This document shows, in pieces, positions 34,568 through 41,714 of a DNA stretch of 56,535 bases. Source of the DNA: Phycisphaerae bacterium (GTDB taxonomy: Bacteria; Planctomycetota; Phycisphaerae; Sedimentisphaerales; Anaerobacaceae); NCBI GenBank assembly GCA_026386805.1, contig JAPLMX010000208.1, positions 1-56,535 on the forward strand, written 5' to 3'. Under the pieces are notes generated by a model. It saw only the letters and a program-made list of their open reading frames with translations. It had not been told where the DNA came from and made no database searches. The translations under genes were made by a program, and so were the position numbers. Within the stretch, counting starts at the first letter, position 1, and each line of letters begins with the position of its first letter.

Positions 34568-34588
34568 GGTGTGCACGGCACACCCTAC
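34568..34588 (-). repeat. Single REP: hairpin followed by CTAC
   Basis: GGTGTGC-ACG-GCACACC followed by CTAC (i.e. GTAG then a hairpin on the minus strand). The TAG at 34587-34585 is the stop codon of the minus-strand amidohydrolase gene. Confidence 0.7.
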
Positions 34589-35358
34589 AGCCGCAGCCAT
34601 GCCGCGGCATTCTGGCTGCGGATCTTCTCCTTGTCCGGCTCGCTGGCGTCGAGCACATCCAGTTTTATCAGGGCGGGGTCGGGATAGTTGAAAGGCATCC
34701 CGGTTCCGAACATCATGCGGTCAGCGCCCAGGTTCGTGATGAGTTGCCCAAGCTCGTTGGCCAGCACGGCACTCAAGCGGGACAGCTCGACGGCGTAATT
34801 GGACGGCAGACCGTTGTTCTTTCGGCCCAGCGGGGACCTCACGTAGTCGAGGCCGTTGAGCAGGAGGAAACGTGATTTCGGAAAAGCCTTCACCAGCTCG
34901 ACAATCTCTTCCAGCGGTATGTCGGGAATGTTCAGCAGCCAGCTCCGCTCACGGTTGTCCTCCACGCGAATGGGGATGGAGATGACCATGCCTCGCTCTG
35001 TCGCGGCGTTGATCAGTTCTCGGCAACAGGGGCTGGAGAAGCTGTAATTGTGCCACTTGGGGTAGAGGTGAAGGCCCGTCATGCCGAAATCCTCGTGGCA
35101 GATCTTCAGATCGTCCTGCCAGCCGGCGTAGAACGGATTGATAACGGCGAACGGAATCAGCCGGTCGCGATGGCCACTGGTCTCGGCTGCTACCTCCTCA
35201 TTGCCGGCCTGCGCGTTGCGATAGGTAATGGCACTGACGCTGGAGACGACCGCCTTGTCGATCTTCTTGGCGTCCATGAGCGCCAGCAGCGATTCGGCTG
35301 TGTTGTGCCGCAGCCGCCGGAACGCAAAATGGCCGAGATAGGCATTCACGTCAATCAT
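34585..35358 (-). CDS. Amidohydrolase-2-like TIM-barrel protein
   Basis: 257 residues from ATG 35358, which shares one base with the stop of the upstream gene (TGATG). Pattern MIDVNAYLGHFAFRRLR at the start replaces the usual D-x-H-x-H metal site with DVNAYLG, so one or more metal ligands are missing. The remaining barrel strands (HLYPKWHNYSF, ADRMMFGTGMPFNYPDPALI) are of the amidohydrolase-2 type. It is probably a partner or catalytically altered paralogue of the upstream amidohydrolase. The stop codon is supplied by a REP element. Confidence 0.82.
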   Translation of the reverse strand: MIDVNAYLGHFAFRRLRHNTAESLLALMDAKKIDKAVVSSVSAITYRNAQAGNEEVAAETSGHRDRLIPFAVINPFYAGWQDDLKICHEDFGMTGLHLYPKWHNYSFSSPCCRELINAATERGMVISIPIRVEDNRERSWLLNIPDIPLEEIVELVKAFPKSRFLLLNGLDYVRSPLGRKNNGLPSNYAVELSRLSAVLANELGQLITNLGADRMMFGTGMPFNYPDPALIKLDVLDASEPDKEKIRSQNAAAWLRL

Positions 35359-36299
35359 CACGATTTCCGCCTCCGCAAGAGTCTTATCATATTCCCGCCC
35401 AGGATCTTCGCTTTGTCCTGTATGCTCAATTCCGCCCCGCGAATCTTGCCCACGCCCGCCGTCATGGACGAGTCACAGCCGAATACGACCCGATCCGCAC
35501 CGACTACGGCCACGGCCAGGTCCACCGAGCCGTCGTCCGTGACGCTGCCGCTGGTGTCGAGCATGAGGTTCGGCGCGTGGCGTGCGGCCTTGATCGTCCA
35601 CTCCCAATCGCCGCCGCCGGAGAAGTGGGCGCAGATGAGCATGGCCTCCGGGTAGCGGCGGGCCAGCTCCGCGAGGTTCCCGCTGTCGGTCAGACGCGGC
35701 TGGTCTTCCACGAAGTAGTGGGAGTGGCTCGCGTGGTGGAGGATGGGGATGCCCAGCTCGATCGTCAGCTCCACGATGGGAAAGACCACCGGCTCGGTGC
35801 AGTTGTACTCGTTGTACAGCTTAACGCCCATGAATCCATGATCTCCCACGTAGCGGCGGATTTCCTCCAACGCCTCCCGGCCGTAGCCGGGATTGACGTA
35901 GCAGTAGCCGAGCACCCGCCCGGAGAACCGCCGCATGCCCTCAGCCGTCCACTGGTTGCATTCCCGGAAACCATCGAGGGTCGCCGGCCAGTGCGACGTG
36001 AGGGTCGAGCAACACAGTTGGTCGATTCCCAGCTTGTCCGCTGCCTCAATGAGCTTGCGGTCATCCGCCTCCCAAGTCGGGCGGCTGTGATGATTCAAGT
36101 GCGCATGGCAGTCGATGACTTTACCTTTCACTGGCGGAGTGCTCGACGTGCTGGATGCAGACTGCTCGCCGGCCATGCCACGTACCGATGACAGGGCCGC
36201 CGCTCCCAGCGCCACGGCAGCCGAGCCTTTCAGGAGCGTTCGTCGCGAGATGCGCGGCTGAGATTCAGGCGAACTCGCGGTCTTCTGAGAAATGGTCAT
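35358..36299 (-). CDS. Tat-exported amidohydrolase
   Basis: 313 residues from ATG 36299 with AAGGAGG upstream. Tat signal SRRTLLKGSAAVALGAAAL. The metal site VIDCHAHLNHH (H-x-H) is intact, followed by LGYCYVNPGYG, GFMGVKLYNEYN (Lys), ILHHASHSHYF (His), MLICAHFSGGGDWEW (His), and the last Asp in VVFGCDSSM. So it should be an active amidohydrolase-2 enzyme outside the cytoplasm. It is translationally coupled to the second barrel gene; together they may form a heteromer of one active and one inactive subunit. Confidence 0.9.
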   Translation of the reverse strand: MTISQKTASSPESQPRISRRTLLKGSAAVALGAAALSSVRGMAGEQSASSTSSTPPVKGKVIDCHAHLNHHSRPTWEADDRKLIEAADKLGIDQLCCSTLTSHWPATLDGFRECNQWTAEGMRRFSGRVLGYCYVNPGYGREALEEIRRYVGDHGFMGVKLYNEYNCTEPVVFPIVELTIELGIPILHHASHSHYFVEDQPRLTDSGNLAELARRYPEAMLICAHFSGGGDWEWTIKAARHAPNLMLDTSGSVTDDGSVDLAVAVVGADRVVFGCDSSMTAGVGKIRGAELSIQDKAKILGGNMIRLLRRRKS

Positions 36300-36377
36300 A
36301 GCTTTCTGCCTCCTTCAATTGTCTCGGCCTCGTTCAGTCTCGTGCACCTGTAGCAATACTCCTGAGCCACAGAACGG

Positions 36378-36465
36378 GTGGCACGGGCAAACTTGTTTGC
36401 CCGTGGGGCTTCGGATGGACCGGCTCGATCCAAACGGCACCGTCAAACGAGTTTGGCGGTGCCAC
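36378..36465. repeat. REPIN-like element with GTGG heads
   Basis: GTGG, hairpin CACGGGCAAAC/GTTTGCCCGTG with a TT loop, spacer, hairpin CACCGTCAAAC-GA-GTTTGGCGGTG (one mismatch), CCAC. GTGG is the alternative head known for REP sequences. Confidence 0.72.
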
Positions 36466-36487
36466 CCGCCGCACCCCGCCAGCCCCT

Positions 36488-36889
36488 TCATAGGCTACCC
36501 CCCGTTTCTCCTTGCTTTCCATTCTTCAGATCATCGTGAAACTTCAGCATGAGTTCTTTACTCCTCTCTCCCAAAGCCCCCGTGATTGCCAAGAGCAGCC
36601 AAGCCAATCCAAGACAAAATCCCAACCCCATGACTATGCCAAACTGAAAGCCGGAAGTGAACCAGTAGACCACATTCGAGTCCACAATCGATCTCACGAG
36701 GCACAGAACTCTTTCTATGTTTATCAATAAGGTCGTCGGCAATCCAAGCCCGCCGATAAGCAAACCAATGCGAGCGTTCTTCCAGCGTTTTTTCCATTTG
36801 CGAACGTGCTCGACGTATTCTTCGTCCGTGAACCTTCGTCGGCGAAACCACGCTGCAATTCTCTGAAAGAGGAACATCGGCATCGTCAT
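36488..36889 (-). CDS. Small two-helix membrane protein (paralogue 2)
   Basis: 133 residues; ATG 36889 preceded by GAAGGGACA. RRFTDEEYVEHVRKWKKRWK, hydrophobic segments ARIGLLIGGLGLPTTLLI and FGIVMGLGFCLGLAWLLLAI, and ERSKELMLKFHDDLKNG match the protein at 32440 almost element by element. It lies 22 bases after the VPS10-like gene and is the last gene of that operon. Function unknown. Confidence 0.72.
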   Translation of the reverse strand: MTMPMFLFQRIAAWFRRRRFTDEEYVEHVRKWKKRWKNARIGLLIGGLGLPTTLLINIERVLCLVRSIVDSNVVYWFTSGFQFGIVMGLGFCLGLAWLLLAITGALGERSKELMLKFHDDLKNGKQGETGGSL

Positions 36890-36911
36890 TGTCCCTTCAC
36901 TCTCTGATTGA

Positions 36912-39221
36912 TTAGGTTCTTGAAGGAATTCTCACCCCCGGGTGCGGCGCGGCCGGGCCGCGCCAGATGCTGCCGCCGAAGGTGGTGACGTAGATCAGGT
37001 TGTCGTTGGCTGGGTCGAAGGTCACTCGCTGGATGTTCGAGAAGGGGAGGTCGTCGAATGCCTGCCAGGTTTGGCCGTTGTCTTGCGAGAGCCACAGACC
37101 TGCGCCGGGCGCGCCTTCGGTAAGCGTCATGTAGATCCAGCCATCGTGCTTTGGGTGGAAATAGCCGCCGAAGGTCTGTCGGGCCTGGCGGCCGATGCGC
37201 TGCCAGGTCTTGCCGCCGTCTGTCGTACGGTAGAGGCCGCCGGACTGATCGGCCCCGCTGGCGTCGCAGGTGCCGACCAGGATGTTGTTGCTGTTCTGCG
37301 GGTGGACTGAGAAATCCTTGGGATAAAGGAAAAGCTGCGAGGCGTTGACCTTCTCCCAGGTCTCCGCGCCGTCTTGGGACCGGTACAGGCCGACGCCTTC
37401 GCTCATGAGCGGCTTGCTCTGGGCGGGACGCATGGCGCAGATCATCGCAAAGAGTGTTCCATCCTTGTGCAGGATCACGTGGGAGACTCGCATGTTCAGC
37501 GGGTGGCCCAGGCCGTTTTTCTTCAGCGTCCAAGTCTTGCCGTCGTCGGTCGATTTGTAGACGCCTTCCAGGAAGACGCCGGCGTACAACGTGCGGGCGT
37601 TCTGGGGGCTGCGGGGATCGAGCACGATGGAGGTCACCGGCCGCAGCGGAAGACCCTGCGCTTCCGGCTTCCAGGAGGCGCCGAAGTCGCGGGAGATGCA
37701 CACGCCGCCGGGACCGTTGTGGCCGTGACGCTCGGAGATGATATTGTCGTTGGGGATGTCGTGGACGTCGGAGAAGCCGCCCCACATCTTGCCCGGGATT
37801 TCGGGATCGAACGTGATCTCGTAGCAGGTGTTCCGCCACGGGCCCCAGGTGTTCTTGTCCCACCAGATCCAGGTCTTGCCGCTGTCGAGGGACCGGGCGA
37901 AGCCGATGTCCGTATAGGCGATGTAATGGCGGTTGGTTTCGAACGGATCGATGTAGTAGTTCCAGGTCGTCGTGACCACCAGGCCGGTGCACGCCCAGGC
38001 GCAGCCGGGCTTGGGCGGCTGGCCAGGGGCAGGGTAGGTGTCGCCGTTGAACCACGTGTCGCCGCCATTATGGGTAATGTAAGACTGGCTCCACACTAAG
38101 ATCAATCGGTAGGGGTCGCTGTTGCAGATCGCGGCGGCAAACGGCGTGTCGCCTCCCTTGAACGATTGTCCCGCCGAGGCGGTGACATAGTTGGGGGCGA
38201 CGTTGTACTCCTTGAAACGTGGGTCCTGGAAGAACGTGGCGCGCCAGGTCTCGCCGCCATCGTTGCTGCGATAGACGGTCTCATGGTGCGGCGGATGAAA
38301 GCCCGTACTCGTATTCGTGACGTACACCGTGAGCGGCTTGGCGTCCGTGGTCAGGACCTGCTTGTACTGTGCGATAGAGCCATAAGACCACTGGTCGGCC
38401 TTGGTCGTATCGAGGTTGATGCCCCGGCCCATTGCTGGCTGCCAAGTCTCGCCCCGGTCGCGGGAACGGTAAACGCCCCCGCGCAAGACGCCATTCTCCA
38501 GCTTGCTGGTGACGGTACAGTAGAGCATGGTGCCCGTCGCATCGGAGGAACCGCCGGCGAATCCCTTGATCTCCTTCCACGGCAGCCGATCGGTCTTCTC
38601 CGCCCAGGTCTGTCCACCGTCATCGGATCGCCAGATACCTTTGTCCGTGGCGGCGAACATCGTGAGGCCCGTGTCTGTGCAGTCGAAATGGAACCCGATC
38701 ACCTGACCCTGCGGTCCCGCGCAGGCGGTCCAGGTGACGCCCGCATCGCGCGACAGCTTGCACTGGCCGTTACGCGTGCCTGCGAGCATGATGCTGGGAT
38801 CGGATGGGTCGATCGCGATCTCGCCGGAGAGGGAATCCTTGAGATTGCCGATGGGCGTGAAGGTCCGGCCTTTGTCGCGGCTGACCTTCAGCCGGCCACT
38901 GGAGGAGGCGTAGATTACGTTGCGGTCGGACGGGTGAAAGCCCGGCCGGCATTGGGTGTCGGTCCGCAACTGCCCCTGGTGGATCATCCGCCAGTTGTGG
39001 CCGCCATCTTCGGAGAGGTAGGCGGCGCTCATATCGCAGTTGAGCATCATCAGGTTGGGGTCGGCGGGCGAGATCGCGGGACTGAACATGCCGCCTCCGC
39101 CGGAGAGGCCCACCGGTTCCCAATTGCGGATTGGCGACTGGCCTGCGCCGTAATTGGGAGACATCAATACCGATAGCATCAGGGCCAGGCATTCCTGGGC
39201 TAAGAAGAACCTACGGCTCAT
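36912..39221 (-). CDS. Secreted VPS10/BNR-repeat propeller protein (GH74-like)
   Basis: 769 residues from ATG 39221; the frame extends 11 codons further without a ribosome site. N-terminal signal ECLALMLSVLMSPNYGAGQ. About a dozen Asp-box/BNR repeats are visible (LSEDGGHNWRM, VSRDKGRTFTP, LSRDAGVTWTA, RSDDGGQTWAE, RSRDRGETWQP, RSNDGGETWRA, KSTDDGKTWTL, RTTDGGKTWQR, LSQDNGQTWQA), giving two seven-bladed propellers as in sortilin-type and GH74 xyloglucanases. Paired catalytic Asp residues cannot be assigned by eye. It is on the minus strand at the start of the carbohydrate locus. Confidence 0.85.
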   Translation of the reverse strand: MSRRFFLAQECLALMLSVLMSPNYGAGQSPIRNWEPVGLSGGGGMFSPAISPADPNLMMLNCDMSAAYLSEDGGHNWRMIHQGQLRTDTQCRPGFHPSDRNVIYASSSGRLKVSRDKGRTFTPIGNLKDSLSGEIAIDPSDPSIMLAGTRNGQCKLSRDAGVTWTACAGPQGQVIGFHFDCTDTGLTMFAATDKGIWRSDDGGQTWAEKTDRLPWKEIKGFAGGSSDATGTMLYCTVTSKLENGVLRGGVYRSRDRGETWQPAMGRGINLDTTKADQWSYGSIAQYKQVLTTDAKPLTVYVTNTSTGFHPPHHETVYRSNDGGETWRATFFQDPRFKEYNVAPNYVTASAGQSFKGGDTPFAAAICNSDPYRLILVWSQSYITHNGGDTWFNGDTYPAPGQPPKPGCAWACTGLVVTTTWNYYIDPFETNRHYIAYTDIGFARSLDSGKTWIWWDKNTWGPWRNTCYEITFDPEIPGKMWGGFSDVHDIPNDNIISERHGHNGPGGVCISRDFGASWKPEAQGLPLRPVTSIVLDPRSPQNARTLYAGVFLEGVYKSTDDGKTWTLKKNGLGHPLNMRVSHVILHKDGTLFAMICAMRPAQSKPLMSEGVGLYRSQDGAETWEKVNASQLFLYPKDFSVHPQNSNNILVGTCDASGADQSGGLYRTTDGGKTWQRIGRQARQTFGGYFHPKHDGWIYMTLTEGAPGAGLWLSQDNGQTWQAFDDLPFSNIQRVTFDPANDNLIYVTTFGGSIWRGPAAPHPGVRIPSRT

Positions 39222-39306
39222 ACGCCTACCGCCTTTCGGAAATCGTCCGGTCATAGATTGTCGCGCTGCGCTCGCAATGACATACAGCGATTGTTCATGT
39301 TACTGT

Positions 39307-39383
39307 GGGTGCCATGTCTACGCTTGCGTAGACATGTTCCCGCCGAGGGACAGAACATGCTTACAAGCGTAAGCATGGCACCC
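39307..39383. repeat. Paired hairpins with GGGTGCCATG/CATGGCACCC ends
   Basis: Hairpin CATGTCTACGC/GCGTAGACATG, spacer, hairpin CATGCTTAC-AA-GCGTAAGCATG, flanked by the inverted GGGTGC and GCACCC. The architecture equals that of the REPINs but the heads are not GTAG; a GTGG overlaps the left end (39305-39308). Confidence 0.65.
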
Positions 39384-39485
39384 GACTGACAGCGCCGTTC
39401 ATAAACACAGGAAAGCCATCCCCAAGGCCTTTGGCCTTGAGGCTGCCACCGGGTTCTTGACTCCCATAGCCTGAAAAACCGAGGC

Positions 39486-40514
39486 TCATTTGCCGATGCA
39501 CCCCCGCATGATCCGCAGGTACTCGCGGCAGGTATCTCGGATGTCGGGGTCGCCGGGATGCCCATCCTGTTCGATGGAGGCGAAGCCGCTGAAGCCGACG
39601 TTCTTCATCGCCGTGACGATCGCCTGGACGTCCATCACGCCCCGGCCGAAGGCGGGGAACTGCCGCATCACGCCGTCGATGTCGCGCATGTGCACGTTCA
39701 TCAGGTGCCTGCCCACTTTGTGGATCGCGACGGGCGGGTATTCCCGCTGGAGCAGCGTCCAGCCCGCGTCCATGTTGTAGCCCAGGTCGTCGTCGCGAAT
39801 CTGGTCCCAGAGGCGCAGGAACGACGCGGCGTCCGGGACTAAGCAGTGCGTGTGCTGCTCGATGGAGAACTTCAGGCCGTGGGCCTTGGCTCTCGCCAAG
39901 CAGGCCTTGGTGGTCTCCACGTAGGCGTTCCACACGCGGTCCCAATCGAAGCCCTCGGCGATGTCAATGTGGTATTTCTCGCCCGGCTTGGGGTTCTCGA
40001 TCTCGTAGTAGCGGGGCAGGTACTCCGTCGGCCCTTTCAACTCGCGGGCCCAGGGCGCCACGATATTGACCATGGGAGCACCCAGCTTCTTGCCAATTCG
40101 GCACGTCGCCTCGAAATAGCCCAAAGCCTGCTCGCGGGCCGCCGGTTCCGTGCTCGACAGGTCCTCGACCACCGGCTGGAACGCGACGAACTGCGAGACG
40201 CGCAATTTGTTCCGCTGGAGCTTTTGGTTGAGTCGGTCGATCTTGGCGTCCGTCCAGAAGTCCTTGAGGTCTCGGCGTGCCGTCACGATCAGCTCGACGC
40301 CGTCGAAGCCCAGCTCCCCGATGACATCGAGGGCCGGCTCGGGGTCGGCGGCGGGGCCCAGACTGTGGAAACACCAGCTCAGGCAGCCGATTTTGGGCTT
40401 GCCCTGCCCACGCGATGCTGGTTGCGCTGCCGTCACCGGCAGAGACAGTCCGGAGGCCGCGACCGCGGCGGTCTGGAGGAACTGACGGCGGTTCAAATCA
40501 AGTCGAGTCTTCAT
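39486..40514 (-). CDS. Tat-exported sugar phosphate isomerase/epimerase-like TIM barrel
   Basis: 342 residues from ATG 40514 with AGAGGTG upstream. Tat signal NRRQFLQTAAVAASGLSL. The xylose-isomerase-like barrel shows as IGELGFDGVELIV (metal Glu), LGAPMVNIVAPW, GLKFSIEQHTHCL (Glu), LGYNMDAGWTLLQ (Asp), LMNVHMRDIDG (His/Asp) and FSGFASIEQDG (Glu). All four metal ligands are present, so it should be an active isomerase or epimerase acting on free sugars outside the cytoplasm. The ATG overlaps the previous stop (ATGA). Confidence 0.9.
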   Translation of the reverse strand: MKTRLDLNRRQFLQTAAVAASGLSLPVTAAQPASRGQGKPKIGCLSWCFHSLGPAADPEPALDVIGELGFDGVELIVTARRDLKDFWTDAKIDRLNQKLQRNKLRVSQFVAFQPVVEDLSSTEPAAREQALGYFEATCRIGKKLGAPMVNIVAPWARELKGPTEYLPRYYEIENPKPGEKYHIDIAEGFDWDRVWNAYVETTKACLARAKAHGLKFSIEQHTHCLVPDAASFLRLWDQIRDDDLGYNMDAGWTLLQREYPPVAIHKVGRHLMNVHMRDIDGVMRQFPAFGRGVMDVQAIVTAMKNVGFSGFASIEQDGHPGDPDIRDTCREYLRIMRGCIGK

Positions 40515-41710
40515 AGGTTCACCTCTTTCTGTTTTGTTGCTTCGTGAGCGAGAAACCAGGGCGTGGCGGACAGGCCGCCCCAGCCGGAGGGGTTGTGGTT
40601 CCCCAGGAAAATCTTTCGTAGCGTTTCATCATACGGCACCAAGGCCGTCCACAGCACGCCGGGCGAGTTCTTCCACCTCGGGTCGGGGCTCCCGCCGTCG
40701 ATCCGCTGGAACTTGGCCCCGGCCACCTGCTGGTTCCACATGAAGTCGCGGTTCGTGGCGACCAGCTTTTGGATGTTCTCCTTCGTAAAGACCAGTCCGT
40801 GCTCGAACGCTGTGACGATGGTCTCGACGTCGATGCCGTAATAGCCACCATTGGGATGAACACCGACCCAGTGCTTGGGCGAGCCGTTCGCCTTGTAGTC
40901 CCACGGTCCGGCGGGGTCCCAGTAGTTCCAAACGAAGTACTTCCCATCTTCGCGCGTCTTCATCCGCGATTTCATGAGCCGGAACCATCTCTCGGCCCGC
41001 TCGCGATAGACGGGCTTTTTCGTCACATCGTACATCGCGACCATCCAGCGGGCGATGTGGTTTTCCTTGTTGTCCGGATTGGAAAAGCCGTCGGTGCTGC
41101 GCCGGGCGTAACCCTCGGTCCATCCCCCGGTCTTCTGGTCGAGGCCGAACTGGGGAACGATCCACAACCCGCCGTCCGTGACCTCGCGCCAGCAGCCGCG
41201 CGAATCCCATTTCTGGAAGACTTGCTCGGCCAGCTTGAGATAGGCCTCGGCCTGCGAGCCGAACTTGTCCTTGAGGATCGGGGTTTTGAGAATTTCGTCT
41301 GCCATCAGGACGACCGGGCGCAGCATCATTGCCTCGCCCAGCAGACTGTCCGTGTGGAAGCTCTCTGTGGCGTCCATTCCGCTTTTGGGCCAGCCGAGGA
41401 AGCCGTCCGGCTCTTTGACGCCGCGTCGGAGGCACGAGTCCGTCCAGTCGATCAGCAGTTCGACCCATTTCGGATCGCGCGTGGCCAGATAGCCGTAATA
41501 GAAGCCGTTGAGACACGGGCTGACGAGCCAGCCGAGCTCTTCGCCCATCTCCTTGTCGCAGTAACGCGAGCGGGCGCTGCCCAGGATGCTCTTCTCCCAA
41601 CGCGGGAGCCAATCTTGAGTCGGGTCAGGACTCTGGACGCCGAAGACATCGCTGCCCACCGACGCCGCCGTGGCAAAGGCAACGTTTCTGAGGAATTCGC
41701 GGCGATTCAT
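40511..41710 (-). CDS. Tat-exported alpha/alpha-barrel protein
   Basis: 399 residues from ATG 41710 with GGAGGAGA upstream (inside the end of the previous gene). Tat signal NRREFLRNVAFATAASVG. The rest is helical with aromatic and acidic clusters on loops (WLVSPCLNGFYYGYLATRDP, GFLGWPKSG, ESFHTDSLLGEAMM, WVGVHPNGGYYGIDVETI), as in (alpha/alpha)6 glycoside hydrolases and lyases. I cannot name the family. Its position between the heparinase-like and isomerase genes fits a role in cutting the same glycan. Confidence 0.75.
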   Translation of the reverse strand: MNRREFLRNVAFATAASVGSDVFGVQSPDPTQDWLPRWEKSILGSARSRYCDKEMGEELGWLVSPCLNGFYYGYLATRDPKWVELLIDWTDSCLRRGVKEPDGFLGWPKSGMDATESFHTDSLLGEAMMLRPVVLMADEILKTPILKDKFGSQAEAYLKLAEQVFQKWDSRGCWREVTDGGLWIVPQFGLDQKTGGWTEGYARRSTDGFSNPDNKENHIARWMVAMYDVTKKPVYRERAERWFRLMKSRMKTREDGKYFVWNYWDPAGPWDYKANGSPKHWVGVHPNGGYYGIDVETIVTAFEHGLVFTKENIQKLVATNRDFMWNQQVAGAKFQRIDGGSPDPRWKNSPGVLWTALVPYDETLRKIFLGNHNPSGWGGLSATPWFLAHEATKQKEVNL

Positions 41711-41714
41711 AACT

